The notes: a model not told the origin generated them from the sequence alone. Positions 1 to 8,885 are shown, counted from the first letter of the stretch. The stretch: 64,000 nucleotides of DNA from Acetitomaculum ruminis DSM 5522 (GCF_900112085.1 NZ_FOJY01000013.1:30985-94984); one strand, 5' to 3'. Made by a program: numbers and translations.

Positions 1-899
1 AGGCTTAAATCAAATTCCTCCACTATGGCACCGCATTTTTCCAGTTCCTTTACTGAATTCATTACAGCTTGTTTAACTTCCTCATTGAGTCCTTCTGAGA
101 AATAATCCCTTGGAATACCAATTTTTAAGCCTTTAATATCTTCATTTATAGAATCATAAAAAGCATATTCCCTTTTTACACTGGTGGAATCCTTCTTATC
201 ATAAGAAGAAATAACATCAGCTAAAGCTGCCACATCAGCCACATTTTTCCCTACAGGGCCGATTTGATCAAGGGATGAACCATAGGCAATAAGACCATAA
301 CGGGAAACTGTACCATAAGTAGGCTTCATTCCTGTTACTCCACAAAATGAACTTGGCTGTCTTATGGAACCACCTGTATCAGAGCCTAAAGCTGTAAAAC
401 ACTCTGCTGCTGCCACTGCTGCACAAGACCCTCCTGAAGACCCCCCTGGAACCCTGTCTGTATTCCATGGGTTTCTTGTTATTCCATAATGGGAAGTTTC
501 TGTTGTACTTCCCATGGCAAATTCATCCATATTGGTTTTTCCAAGAACTATCATGCCTTCTTTTTCAATATTTTCAACAGCTGTAGCTGAAAATGTAGGA
601 TAATAATTTTCAAGTATTTTTGAACTGCAGGTTGTTAAAACATCCTTAGTACAAATATTATCTTTAACTGCAATAGGAACTCCTGCCAATAAACCTGTTA
701 ATTCATTATTATCGATTCTTTTTTGTACTTCTTCGGATCTTTTAAGGGCATCTTCTTTTAAAGTAGTTACATAACAGTTTAATTGTTCATCGTATTTTTC
801 TATTTGTTCAAAAGAAGCCAAAACTGCCTCTTTTACTGATACTTCCTTATCCTTTATCTTTTTGGATAATTCTAAAGCTGTTAAATCATTTAAGCTCAT
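1..899 (-). CDS. gatA: Glutamyl/aspartyl-tRNA amidotransferase subunit A, 3' end outside window
   Basis: GatA is the amidase subunit of GatCAB, which releases ammonia from glutamine to convert Glu-tRNA(Gln) or Asp-tRNA(Asn) to the cognate amide form. Reading from ATG at 899, the protein starts MSLNDLTALELSKKI and carries the amidase-signature region: the catalytic Lys in GVPIAVKDNI, then PGGSSGGS and GSDTGGSIRQP with the two catalytic serines. About 299 codons are visible of the roughly 485 usual for the family; the C-terminus lies beyond position 1. It starts 17 bp after gatC with a good ribosome binding site and belongs to the same T-box-led transcript as aspS and gatC. Confidence 0.96.
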   Translation of the reverse strand, partial: MSLNDLTALELSKKIKDKEVSVKEAVLASFEQIEKYDEQLNCYVTTLKEDALKRSEEVQKRIDNNELTGLLAGVPIAVKDNICTKDVLTTCSSKILENYYPTFSATAVENIEKEGMIVLGKTNMDEFAMGSTTETSHYGITRNPWNTDRVPGGSSGGSCAAVAAAECFTALGSDTGGSIRQPSSFCGVTGMKPTYGTVSRYGLIAYGSSLDQIGPVGKNVADVAALADVISSYDKKDSTSVKREYAFYDSINEDIKGLKIGIPRDYFSEGLNEEVKQAVMNSVKELEKCGAIVEEFDLS

Positions 900-916
900 T
901 TTTTTCCTCCCGTAAA

Positions 917-1210
917 TTAATCAAAAGTCTTAGGTACTTTAAACTGATTTTCTTTTTGTTGTGGAGCATTCTTTAAAATCAGTTCGTGAGTGTCCTCATT
1001 AGTAACAACATCTTCTCTAAAAACATTATTTACTTTAAACACATGGGACATAGGTTCTACACCTTCTGTATCTAATTCATTAAGCTTATCCACATAATCC
1101 AACATGCTTTCCATATCTTTTTTTGCCTTTTCCTTTTCCTCACCGGAAAGTTCAAGTTTTGCCAAAATACCAACATATTCTATGGTTTCATCTGAAATTA
1201 CATTTGCCAT
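917..1210 (-). CDS. gatC: Glutamyl/aspartyl-tRNA amidotransferase subunit C
   Basis: Small scaffold subunit of GatCAB, 97 residues, the normal size. It wraps around GatA and GatB and stabilises the complex. The sequence shows the family pattern: an N-terminal helix with [10 protein letters not shown], a central segment ending [15 protein letters not shown], and a C-terminal FREDVV segment. It lies 70 bp after aspS and just before gatA, so charging of tRNA with Asp and its amidation are encoded together. This fits a route in which Asn-tRNA(Asn) is made by mischarging followed by amidation. Confidence 0.95.
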   Translation of the reverse strand: MANVISDETIEYVGILAKLELSGEEKEKAKKDMESMLDYVDKLNELDTEGVEPMSHVFKVNNVFREDVVTNEDTHELILKNAPQQKENQFKVPKTFD

Positions 1211-1280
1211 AATTTTCTTCTCCCTTTAATAATACATGCATAAAAATACATAATAATTAGTTATTACAGTTTTATATTAA

Positions 1281-2606
1281 TTAAGGTTCAAGTCTGCTTA
1301 AATCTCTTGGGAACATTGAAGTCTCACGAACATTTTCTTCTCCAAGAAGCTTCATGGTAAGTCTTTCAAGTCCAAGTCCCAATCCTCCATGAGGTGGCAT
1401 TCCATACTTAAATATCATTAAATAGTGCTCCATGCCTTCACTGGTCATTCCTCTGGCCTCTATTTTTTTCATAAGCATGTCATAATCATGGATTCTTTGT
1501 CCTCCTGTTGTGATTTCAATGCCTCTAAATAAAAGGTCAAAGCTTAAAGTAACTGTTTCATCTTCCGGGTCATCCATAGCATAAAAAGGACGCTTCTTTG
1601 ATGGATAATGAGTTACAAATACAAAGTCACTTCCATATTCTTCCTTAAAATATTTTCCGATAAGTTCTTCCTCTTCCGGCTCAAGATCAAATGGATTTTT
1701 GATTTTTCTGTTATATTTTTCAGAAACAAGTTTTTTAGCCTCATCAAATCTTACCTGTGGAATCTTATCAATTACAGGAAGTTCAACATTTAATATGTTT
1801 AATTCTTTTTGATAGTCCTTTTTTAAAAATTCTACCATATATTTTAAAAATCCGGTTTCCACATTCATGATATCTTCAAAACTGTCAATAAATCCCATCT
1901 CAAAGTCAAGACCCATATATTCATTAAGATGTCTTTTGGTGCTGTGTTTTTCAGCTCTAAAAACCGGTCCGGTTTCAAATACTCTTTCATATACACCTAC
2001 CATCATCTGTTTGTAAAACTGTGGGCTTTGTGCCAATACGGCTTTTTTGTTGAAATATTCCAATCTAAAAAGATTTGAACCACCTTCAGCTCCTTTGGCA
2101 TTAATCTTTGGAGTTGTAATTTCTGTAAAACCTTCAGAATAAAGATAATCCCTAAAGCTTCTAAGAATACCCTCCTGAATTTTAAATTTACTTCTTTCTC
2201 TGATATTTCTAAGAGCGATTGGTCTTAAAGACATCTTTGTTTCAAGAGAAGTTTTCATTTTCCATTTTCCTACAGGAAGTACCATAGGTTCTTTAGGCTT
2301 TGAAATAATTTCAATTTTTTTAGTAAGAATTTCAAATCCGTTTGGAGCCTTATCTGTCTTAGATACAGTTCCCTCCACCTTAAGACAGGCTTCTTCATGA
2401 ATTTCCTTTATGGAAAGATCTTTCTTATCCACAACACATTGAAGCTGTCCTTGTCTTTTCCTTAATATAATAAAAGCGATATCTCCCATGTTTCTGATTA
2501 CATGTACATTTCCCTTTACGCAAACATCTTTTCCTTCATAATCTCCCGCCTGAATGTCGCTTATTTCCAAATCATCCCGTTTTAATACGCCTTCTACAAA
2601 TTCCAT
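1281..2606 (-). CDS. aspS: Aspartyl-tRNA synthetase, archaeal/non-discriminating type
   Basis: Class II synthetase that charges tRNA(Asp) and, in the non-discriminating form, also tRNA(Asn). An N-terminal OB fold (about residues 20-125) is followed by the catalytic core with motif 2 (FETGPVFRAEKH, then HLNEYMGLDFE) and motif 3 near the end (GLGLGLERLTMKLLG). The ~440-residue length and lack of the large bacterial insertion domain mark the archaeal/eukaryotic-type enzyme. The start is ATG at 2606, which has AAAGGAG upstream; a TTG 21 bp earlier lacks a site. Co-transcription with gatC and gatA and an apparent Asn specifier in the leader favour a role in supplying Asp-tRNA(Asn) for amidation. 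Confidence 0.93.
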   Translation of the reverse strand: MEFVEGVLKRDDLEISDIQAGDYEGKDVCVKGNVHVIRNMGDIAFIILRKRQGQLQCVVDKKDLSIKEIHEEACLKVEGTVSKTDKAPNGFEILTKKIEIISKPKEPMVLPVGKWKMKTSLETKMSLRPIALRNIRERSKFKIQEGILRSFRDYLYSEGFTEITTPKINAKGAEGGSNLFRLEYFNKKAVLAQSPQFYKQMMVGVYERVFETGPVFRAEKHSTKRHLNEYMGLDFEMGFIDSFEDIMNVETGFLKYMVEFLKKDYQKELNILNVELPVIDKIPQVRFDEAKKLVSEKYNRKIKNPFDLEPEEEELIGKYFKEEYGSDFVFVTHYPSKKRPFYAMDDPEDETVTLSFDLLFRGIEITTGGQRIHDYDMLMKKIEARGMTSEGMEHYLMIFKYGMPPHGGLGLGLERLTMKLLGEENVRETSMFPRDLSRLEP

Positions 2607-2644
2607 TACAACTGTCTCCTTTTTCAAAATAATTATTAAGCCAG

Positions 2645-2935
2645 GTATAAAAAAAGCCCGGATACAAACTAATGTATCCGGGACGAGTTATCTAAAATAT
2701 CTCGCGGTACCACCCGCATTGAAAACAAAAAAACAATCTGACAATCTATTTTTGTTTCCCTCTCATTTTCATTTAACGCATGATTTACGTCTTAACCTAC
2801 TAAAATTTCAGAAAAGCTGCTCCGGTAGTGTTACCCTTAATAATTCCTTTAACCATGCTCTCAGCCGGTGACACGGTCTTTCTGTCAAGTTCCATAAAAA
2901 GGACTCTCCTTCATAGCATTTACTCTATCAATTTA
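2645..2935 (-). promoter_or_regulatory. T-box riboswitch leader of aspS-gatCA, apparent AAC (Asn) specifier
   Basis: Read on the minus strand, the leader holds the T-box sequence GGGTGGTACCGCG (around 2700-2715). It is followed by a terminator with stem CCCGGATACA/TGTATCCGGG and a U-run (2651-2682). Aligned by eye with the tyrS T-box in this window, the specifier position falls on AAC (complement of 2830-2832), an Asn codon, not the Asp codon GAC. The T-box itself is certain; the specifier assignment is tentative because stem I was not folded computationally. Confidence 0.9.
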
Positions 2936-3287
2936 GCGAACTAAATCGTCACTGTCTACTAAAATAACCTATTTCACAAAAAAATGCAAGTATTATTTAT
3001 CTTTATATTTTTTTTAAGGAAAAAATTGTAAATAAATATTGTATTTTTTTATAAATTTAAAGTATATATAGCATTTTTAATATATTGACACATTTTTATA
3101 TCATAGTTATAGTAGTATATAGTAATTATAAATTATTATATTTAAAAATTACATTTTTAAACTGATAAGCTGTATTTATCAAACTATTAAAAATTTTGAT
3201 TTTAAGGGAAAAGAGTATGTATTTTTCCAAAAATTATTATTTTTAAACATTTACATGAAATGGTAAATTATTAAAAAGGAGGAAGGC
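2936..3287 (+). promoter_or_regulatory. Intergenic region with promoter for the lipoprotein gene
   Basis: This very AT-rich gap holds a strong sigma-A-like promoter: TTGACA at 3085-3090, 17 bp spacer, TATAGT at 3108-3113. It predicts a 5' untranslated region of about 170 nt before the ATG at 3288, which has a strong AAAAAGGAGG site. No other gene or clear hairpin is seen in the gap. Confidence 0.6.
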
Positions 3288-4235
3288 ATGAAAAAGTTAA
3301 TTCTTATTTTTATTACAATTTTAGCAGTCACTTCGTGGGCATGTGGAAGCGAAACAAAAAAAACAGTAAGTACTGTAAAATCAGATACCGGTAATGAAGC
3401 TTTAGAGGAAAAAAGCAGTAATAAATCTTCAAAAAACATCTCTACAATAGATATTACAAAGGTTTCTGTAATTAAAGATGATAATATGTTAGAAGAACAA
3501 AAAAAGGTTATTGATGCCTTTTTTGAAGCTTTTAAAAACAAGGATTTTGATACAATGAAGTCTTATTGTACAAAAGAATGTGTTGATTCCTGCTTTTTAG
3601 AGGATTCTTTTTGTGATATGACTTCTGCCCAAATAGAGTCATATATTGATGGAGAAGAAAGTTTTCGTTATTATGAAAATGAAGATGAATACTGGGTTGG
3701 CGTGTATTTAGACTGTAATTTAAGGAAAAATTCCAATATCATTCTATCAGGAAGTGGCTTTTTTAGAACTGTCAAAATTAAAAAATCCCAAAATAGTTGG
3801 CTTATTAACGGCATGGGACTTATAAATGATTATGAAGGAGATTTAATACTCCCTGAAACTGACAAGACAATAAACATTCAAAAAATAACCTATGTTACAA
3901 ATGGAGAAAAAAAACTAAAAGAACAAAAGAAGGTAATTGATGCTTTTTTTGAAGCCTTTAAAAATAAGGACTTTGATACAATGAAATCTTATTGTACCGA
4001 CTATTGCAAGATGCATTATTTTGGTGATGATTCATTTTATAATATAAAATCAGCCGAAATAGATTCTTATGATGATGGTGATATGGCTCTTCGTTATTGG
4101 GAATATTACAATATCTACTATGTTGGCGTAAATTTAAAATCTGTAGGGGGAGAAAACTCAGATTTTAAATACACAAGTGTTCTTATGAAACAAATAGATA
4201 ATAAGTGGCTTATAGCAGGATTATCTTCCGAATAA
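3288..4235 (+). CDS. Putative lipoprotein with two tandem NTF2/DUF4878-like modules
   Basis: 315 residues. The N-terminus is a basic-hydrophobic signal (MKKLILIFITILAVTS) ending in WACGS, where Cys19 could be lipidated; the lipobox (S-W-A-C) is not ideal. After a polar linker come two copies of a ~100-residue module, beginning around residues 70 and 211, each with QKKVIDAFFEAFKNKDFDTM and then SYCT. The copies are nearly identical over their first 25 residues and also at the DNA level, then drift (YENEDEYWVGVYLD against EYYNIYYVGVNLK), which points to a fairly recent internal duplication. The pattern resembles small extracytoplasmic NTF2-like/DUF4878 domains. Function unknown; probably outer-face of the membrane. 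Confidence 0.8.
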   Translation: MKKLILIFITILAVTSWACGSETKKTVSTVKSDTGNEALEEKSSNKSSKNISTIDITKVSVIKDDNMLEEQKKVIDAFFEAFKNKDFDTMKSYCTKECVDSCFLEDSFCDMTSAQIESYIDGEESFRYYENEDEYWVGVYLDCNLRKNSNIILSGSGFFRTVKIKKSQNSWLINGMGLINDYEGDLILPETDKTINIQKITYVTNGEKKLKEQKKVIDAFFEAFKNKDFDTMKSYCTDYCKMHYFGDDSFYNIKSAEIDSYDDGDMALRYWEYYNIYYVGVNLKSVGGENSDFKYTSVLMKQIDNKWLIAGLSSE

Positions 4236-4260
4236 TAATAAAGCAATTTAAGAAGCATTT

Positions 4261-4316
4261 GTAAAGCGGACATTCGGAATCCGCTTCGCTACTTCCTCAT
4301 GAACGCAGTGTAAACA
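4261..4316 (+). repeat. Truncated copy (E) of the dispersed structured repeat
   Basis: The first ~50 bp match the left end of the full repeat: hairpin AAGCGGA...TCCGCTT, then GCTACTTCCTCAT and GAACGCAGTG. The copy then passes into TAAACA, so the three-armed interior and right end are missing. It shares the loop variant CATTCGGAAT with copy C. It lies between the lipoprotein gene and the dapF terminator. Confidence 0.85.
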
Positions 4317-4331
4317 AATTAAACTTTAAAA

Positions 4332-4361
4332 AGGATGTAGTCATTTCGGCTACATCCTTAA
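4332..4361 (-). terminator. Terminator of the dapF operon, possibly bidirectional
   Basis: Perfect stem AAGGATGTAG/CTACATCCTT with a 9-nt loop. On the minus strand it is followed by TTTTTAAA, just past the dapF stop at 4368. Confidence 0.85.
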
Positions 4362-4367
4362 TTATAA

Positions 4368-5204
4368 TTATACGGGATAATCTCCTTCAAAAACCGTTAC
4401 TGCATTTCCTTTCATGTAAAGGTCATTTCCTTCACCCTCCCAGGAAATGGTTAAATCTCCACCTAAAAGATGAATTGTCACATCATTATCAACATATCCG
4501 TTAAGTATGGAGGCTGTTGCCACTGCACAGGCACCTGTTCCGCAGGCCATAGTCTCTCCGGAGCCTCTTTCCCATACTCTCATTTGAATGTTTTTTCTAT
4601 CTAAAACCTTCACAAATTCGGTATTTACTCTTTCAGGAAAACGGCTGTCAAACTCAAATTTTGGACCTGTCTTTTCAATTTCTAATCCGTCAACATCATC
4701 AATATAAACTATAGCATGGGGATTTCCCATAGACACGGCAGTTAAATTATAATTAATCCCATCTACAGTAAATGGTTCATTTATTACTCTTTCTTTATCA
4801 AATACCACAGGTATATCCTTTGTCTTAAGTATTGGTTCTCCCATATTTACTTTTACTAAAATAACCTTTCCATCCTCGCCTACATTTAATTCTAAATATT
4901 TAATTCCGGATAAGGTTTCAATACTTAAGGAGGTTTTATCCGTCATTTTATGGTCATATACATATTTTCCTACACAACGGATACCATTTCCACACATCTT
5001 TCCCCTGGAACCATCAGCATTATACATATCCATGAAAAAATCTGCCTTAGTGGAGGGCTTAATAAGTATAAGTCCGTCTGAACCTATGCCTGTATGTCTG
5101 TTACTTAATTTAATTGACAAATTTTCAGGGTCTTTGACTTCTTCTTTAAAACAATTTACATAAACATAGTCATTTCCAATTCCATGCATTTTGGTAAATT
5201 TCAT
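4368..5204 (-). CDS. dapF: Diaminopimelate epimerase
   Basis: Interconverts LL- and meso-diaminopimelate in lysine and peptidoglycan synthesis. Both catalytic cysteines are present in their motifs, MCGNGIRC and MACGTGAC, and the N-terminal KMHGIGNDYVYV motif is intact. The start is the ATG at 5204 (MKFTKMHG), which has AAAAGGAG seven bases upstream; an ATG 24 bp earlier has no site. 278 residues, normal length. It follows the ANTAR gene by 54 bp and may be the last gene of the hisA-glnA run, with the terminator at 4332-4361 behind it. The dapA-dapB pair is elsewhere in the window under lysine control, so the pathway is split. Confidence 0.96.
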   Translation of the reverse strand: MKFTKMHGIGNDYVYVNCFKEEVKDPENLSIKLSNRHTGIGSDGLILIKPSTKADFFMDMYNADGSRGKMCGNGIRCVGKYVYDHKMTDKTSLSIETLSGIKYLELNVGEDGKVILVKVNMGEPILKTKDIPVVFDKERVINEPFTVDGINYNLTAVSMGNPHAIVYIDDVDGLEIEKTGPKFEFDSRFPERVNTEFVKVLDRKNIQMRVWERGSGETMACGTGACAVATASILNGYVDNDVTIHLLGGDLTISWEGEGNDLYMKGNAVTVFEGDYPV

Positions 5205-5258
5205 TTTTTTCTCCTTTTCATACTTCATAATGAAATATTTTATTATAATAGCAGACTA

Positions 5259-5807
5259 TTATGTCATAAACAGACTGATTACCATATGAGCAGTTTCTGT
5301 CATATTGGTTCCACTATCCATGCTGCACTTTTGAAGATACTTATGGGCTTCCTCCTCGGACATATTATTTCTGTCCATAAGCAAAGCCTTGGCATCATTG
5401 ATTATTTTTTTGTCGGCATCATTTCTTAATTTGGGTTTCAGCTTAAGCCTTTTTTTTCTTCTTTCATAAGCTGTAACCATCATATCCAAAGTATTTATTA
5501 AATCTGTCACTTTTAAAGGTTTAGTGATACTTACTATCCCTTCCTTACTTCCTGTGTAGCAATATTCTTCAGAAGCAATAAGAAGCATATCAAACTGCTT
5601 ACATAAATATTCATTCAGCTCAGTAAACATCATATCAGGAAGTCTGGGACCTGTAACAATAATACCACCGGATAGTGAATCAGCGTTGTTTATGGCCATG
5701 GCTGCGCTTGTACACACTACTGCAACACTAAAACCGCTTCTAACCAGAATCCTTTTAATGTTTAGTGCTATTTCCTTTTTGGGAAATACCACCATTATAT
5801 TTGTCAC
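5259..5807 (-). CDS. ANTAR-domain antiterminator with a degenerate receiver (NitR-like)
   Basis: 182 residues. The N-terminal ~120 residues look like a response-regulator receiver, but the acidic pocket is replaced by FPKK (residues 8-11) and the phosphorylated Asp, expected four residues before LPDM, is Gly53; only the late Lys (ITKP) survives. The C-terminal ~60 residues form an ANTAR domain (AKALLMDRNNMSEEEAHKYLQK), which binds two-hairpin RNA motifs and prevents termination. A GTG start fits the AAAGGAGG eight bases upstream. It lies 36 bp after glnA, the arrangement of clostridial NitR next to glnA, so a role in nitrogen-responsive antitermination is likely. The input signal is probably not phosphorylation. 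Confidence 0.85.
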   Translation of the reverse strand: MTNIMVVFPKKEIALNIKRILVRSGFSVAVVCTSAAMAINNADSLSGGIIVTGPRLPDMMFTELNEYLCKQFDMLLIASEEYCYTGSKEGIVSITKPLKVTDLINTLDMMVTAYERRKKRLKLKPKLRNDADKKIINDAKALLMDRNNMSEEEAHKYLQKCSMDSGTNMTETAHMVISLFMT

Positions 5808-5843
5808 GCAAGTAACCTCCTTTACGCTAAGTATTTTATATAA

Positions 5844-7175
5844 CTAAATCTTATATAAAAATTGATCAATCTCCCATTTAGTAACTTGCGAACTGTATTC
5901 TCTCCATTCTTTTCTCTTGGTTTCAAGATAAATATTAAATACATGATCTCCAAGAACCTGTCTTAAAAGCTCATCTTTTTCCATTTCATCTAAGGCTTTG
6001 GATAAATTTGACGGAAGTTCTTCAAGATTAAGGGCCTTAAGTTCCTTTTCGCTCATATCATATGTATTTATATCAATGCTTTCCATAGGTTCTATTTTTT
6101 CTTCAATTCCCTCCATACCTGCTGCAAGACATAAAGCCAGTGCCAGATATGGATTGCAGGCAGAATCAGGACTTCTAAGTTCTATTCTTGTGCTTTCTCC
6201 TTTTGAAGCAGGAATTCTTATAAGAGGGCTTCTGTTTTTTGCAGACCAGGCGATATGTACCGGTGCTTCAAAGCCTGGAACAAGTCTTTTATAAGAATTA
6301 ACTATAGGATTGGTAATAGCTGTAATAGCTTTAATATGCTTCATAATACCACCAATAAAATAATATGCTTCTTTGCTAAGACCAAATTTATCCGAAGGAT
6401 CAGCAAAAATATTTTTACCATCTCTTGATAAGGACATATTGGTGTGCATACCAGAACCACATTCCCCGAATTTAGGTTTTGGCATAAAGGTTGCAAAAAG
6501 TCCATGTCTTTTGGCAATAGTTCTTATAACCAGCTTGTAGGTCATAATATTATCGGCAGTTACGATTCCTTCGTCATATTTAAAATCTATCTCATGCTGA
6601 GCCGGGGCAACCTCATGGTGGGATGCTTCAACTTCAAAGCCCATATCCTCTAAAGTAAGTACCATATCTCTTCTGGCATTTTCTCCTAAGTCTATAGGAC
6701 CAAGGTCAAAATATCCGGCTTTTTCATGGGTAATTGTGGTAGGCTGACCATCATCATCCATATGATAAAGGAAAAATTCGCATTCTGGGCCTACATTAAA
6801 GGTATAGCCTAAGTCTTTCGCCTTTTTGGTAACTTTCTTTAAAATATATCTTGGGTCTCCTTCAAAGGGACTGCCATCAGGATTATAGATGTCGCAAATA
6901 AGCCTTGCCACCTTTCCTTGCTGTGGTCTCCATGGAAAAATCGCTAAAGTATCATAATCCGGTCTTAAATACATATCCGATTCTTCTACCCTTGCAAAGC
7001 CCTGAATACTTGCCCCGTCGAACATACATTTATTATCCAGCGCCTTTTCAAGCTGACTTGAAGTAATAGCAACATTTTTTAAAGTGCCAAAAATATCCGT
7101 AAACTGAAGTCGAATAAATTCAACATCCTCATCTTGTACAATATCGATAATATCCTGTTTAGTATATTTTGCCAT
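5844..7175 (-). CDS. glnA: Glutamine synthetase, type I
   Basis: Makes glutamine from glutamate, ammonia and ATP. 443 residues, the GSI-alpha size, without the adenylylation-loop insert of GSI-beta. Signature stretches are visible: FTDIFGTLKN near the N-terminus, metal-site GPECEFFLY, SHHEVAPAQHEIDF, the ATP-site region KPKFGECGSGMHTNMS, and NRSPLIRIPA followed by RIELRSPD. It is preceded by the amidohydrolase gene at 12 bp and followed by the ANTAR regulator, so it probably sits in a multi-gene transcript beginning at hisA. Confidence 0.97.
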   Translation of the reverse strand: MAKYTKQDIIDIVQDEDVEFIRLQFTDIFGTLKNVAITSSQLEKALDNKCMFDGASIQGFARVEESDMYLRPDYDTLAIFPWRPQQGKVARLICDIYNPDGSPFEGDPRYILKKVTKKAKDLGYTFNVGPECEFFLYHMDDDGQPTTITHEKAGYFDLGPIDLGENARRDMVLTLEDMGFEVEASHHEVAPAQHEIDFKYDEGIVTADNIMTYKLVIRTIAKRHGLFATFMPKPKFGECGSGMHTNMSLSRDGKNIFADPSDKFGLSKEAYYFIGGIMKHIKAITAITNPIVNSYKRLVPGFEAPVHIAWSAKNRSPLIRIPASKGESTRIELRSPDSACNPYLALALCLAAGMEGIEEKIEPMESIDINTYDMSEKELKALNLEELPSNLSKALDEMEKDELLRQVLGDHVFNIYLETKRKEWREYSSQVTKWEIDQFLYKI

Positions 7176-7187
7176 AAAAACCTCCTA

Positions 7188-8027
7188 CTAAAATGCATAA
7201 GATTTGACCTTAATGTCTTCCTCTTTCATTTTCAATAATTTTAATGCATTTTTATAAAATATCTTATCTTTTTCTTCGTCAGAAAGGTCATAGGTCAAAA
7301 TCCTTTCTATGTCACTTTTTGGATCTGACCACGGACAATCGCTTCCAAATACTATTTTGTCTGCACCATGTCTTTTTACTATTTTTTGAATCAAATCATC
7401 TTTAATAGGGATGAAGTTATAGCATGCAATGTCAAAATAAACCTTTGAATCACAAATAAGGTCAATATCCTCAGGATGAAAATCAAGTCCTCCAAGATGT
7501 GCCAGTACCAGATTTGGTATATCTTCCCCCAGGGCATCCAAAAGATTTCTGATTGCCCTTGGATCACAATTGGTAGAGCCATGATAGTTAGGATCAAATC
7601 CTGTATGAATAACATTTACCAGTCCCAACTGTGCCGCATAATCAATAAATCTGATACTTTCCTCAGAATCCAAAGGAGTATCCTGACAATCGGGATGCAT
7701 TTTTATTCCCTTAAATCCCATACTTTTGATTTCTTTTAATTCTTCCTTCCAATGATTACTTAAAGGATGAGCCCCTCCAAAGGAAAGAACATTATCATAC
7801 TTTTCATTGTAGCCTAAAGCAACTTTATTAATGGTTTCAAACTGTTTTGGGCTTGTAGCCACAGGCAAAAGAATTGAAAGATTCACTCCTGAATTTTGGA
7901 TATTTTCCTGAAAATCCTTCATGGTTCCGTTAGTCACTCTATGGCATTCATCTGTCTCTTCAATGTGACTTAGGGCTTTTTCCGCTATAGCTTCAGGAAA
8001 TACATGACTATGAAAATCAATTACCAT
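7188..8027 (-). CDS. Amidohydrolase-2-family metal-dependent hydrolase
   Basis: 279-residue TIM-barrel hydrolase. Metal-site motifs of the amidohydrolase superfamily are present: HSH at residues 6-8 (MVIDFHSHVFPE), KMHPD mid-protein, VIHTGFDPNYHG, LAHLGG, and the terminal Asp in FGSDCPWSDP. The pattern fits the Amidohydro_2 / ACMSD-like group, whose members hydrolyse or decarboxylate small cyclic or carboxylated substrates. It lies between hisA (13 bp) and glnA (12 bp), so it is co-transcribed with nitrogen-related genes, but the sequence does not reveal the substrate. Confidence 0.85.
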   Translation of the reverse strand: MVIDFHSHVFPEAIAEKALSHIEETDECHRVTNGTMKDFQENIQNSGVNLSILLPVATSPKQFETINKVALGYNEKYDNVLSFGGAHPLSNHWKEELKEIKSMGFKGIKMHPDCQDTPLDSEESIRFIDYAAQLGLVNVIHTGFDPNYHGSTNCDPRAIRNLLDALGEDIPNLVLAHLGGLDFHPEDIDLICDSKVYFDIACYNFIPIKDDLIQKIVKRHGADKIVFGSDCPWSDPKSDIERILTYDLSDEEKDKIFYKNALKLLKMKEEDIKVKSYAF

Positions 8028-8040
8028 TTATTGTCACCTT

Positions 8041-8817
8041 CTATTTTCTATCGTGATATTTATTAACTACTTCTTTATATGAAATATCTCCTCCAAAAAG
8101 ATCAAGGGCACTTCCAATTGTATAATCGACCTTTCCTTTTCCAATCTTTCTTATTTTTTCAATATCTGAAAAATCTTTTATTCCTCCTGCATAAGTGACA
8201 TCTATAGGTGAATATTCTCCAAGAATATCAACTAATTTTTCATCAATTCCTGCTTTTTTCCCTTCAACATGGGCAGCATGAACCAGAAATTCATCACAGT
8301 AGGCAGAAAGCATATCTAAAGTTTCTTCATTTAACACAGTTTCGGTGAATTTTTGCCATCTGTCTGTGACAATGTAATAACTTCCTTCTTTTTCCTTACA
8401 GCTAAGGTCTAAGCAAAGATGTTTTTTTCCAACTGCGTCTGTCATTTTCTTTAGATTGTCAAAATCAATTTTTCCATCCTTGAATACATAGGAGGTAACA
8501 ATAACATGGGATGCCTTGTTTTCAAGAAAAATCCCGGCATTATCAGGATTTATACCGCCTCCTGCCATTAGTCCGTATTCAAATGAATTCAAGGCTTTAA
8601 GGCAGGCTTTTTTTGTGGCTTCATATCCTTCATTTCCCTGATGATTAAGCATTATGACATGTCCGCCATATATTTCGTCTTTTTTGTAGACTGATGCATA
8701 AAAGGAGCTATCTTTTTGTGATACAAAATTTTCTTCTGCCCCATTATCATTTAAAGATGCACCTACTATCTGTTTTACCTTTCCGTCATGTATATCAATG
8801 CATGGTCGAAATCTCAT
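8041..8817 (-). CDS. hisA: ProFAR isomerase HisA, eukaryote-like (HIS6) type
   Basis: Isomerises the phosphoribosylformimino intermediate of histidine synthesis. 258 residues. The N-terminus MRFRPCIDIHDGKVKQIVG and the later LMAGGGINPDNA and VTYAGGIKDFSDI phosphate-binding loops fit the (beta-alpha)8 barrel. The sequence is of the variant first known from eukaryotes (HIS6), which also occurs in some Clostridia. No other his gene is near, so histidine synthesis is dispersed. It is the first gene of the minus-strand run hisA-amidohydrolase-glnA-ANTAR. Confidence 0.85.
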   Translation of the reverse strand: MRFRPCIDIHDGKVKQIVGASLNDNGAEENFVSQKDSSFYASVYKKDEIYGGHVIMLNHQGNEGYEATKKACLKALNSFEYGLMAGGGINPDNAGIFLENKASHVIVTSYVFKDGKIDFDNLKKMTDAVGKKHLCLDLSCKEKEGSYYIVTDRWQKFTETVLNEETLDMLSAYCDEFLVHAAHVEGKKAGIDEKLVDILGEYSPIDVTYAGGIKDFSDIEKIRKIGKGKVDYTIGSALDLFGGDISYKEVVNKYHDRK

Positions 8818-8846
8818 GAAAATAACTCCAATCTTTTAAATTGACA

Positions 8847-8885
8847 AAAGGGATTTTCGTACACAAATAAGACGAAAACCCCTTT
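8847..8885 (-). terminator. Terminator of the ABC/GldG/DUF4340 operon
   Basis: 14-bp stem AAAGGGATTTTCGT / ACGAAAACCCCTTT (one G-U pair) with an 11-nt loop. It lies between the DUF4340 gene end (8948) and hisA start (8817), with a T-rich tail on the minus strand. Confidence 0.8.

Noticed and set aside
2554..2871. 105-codon plus-strand ORF over the aspS leader
   Set aside because: It is the complement of the T-box leader and the aspS 5' end.
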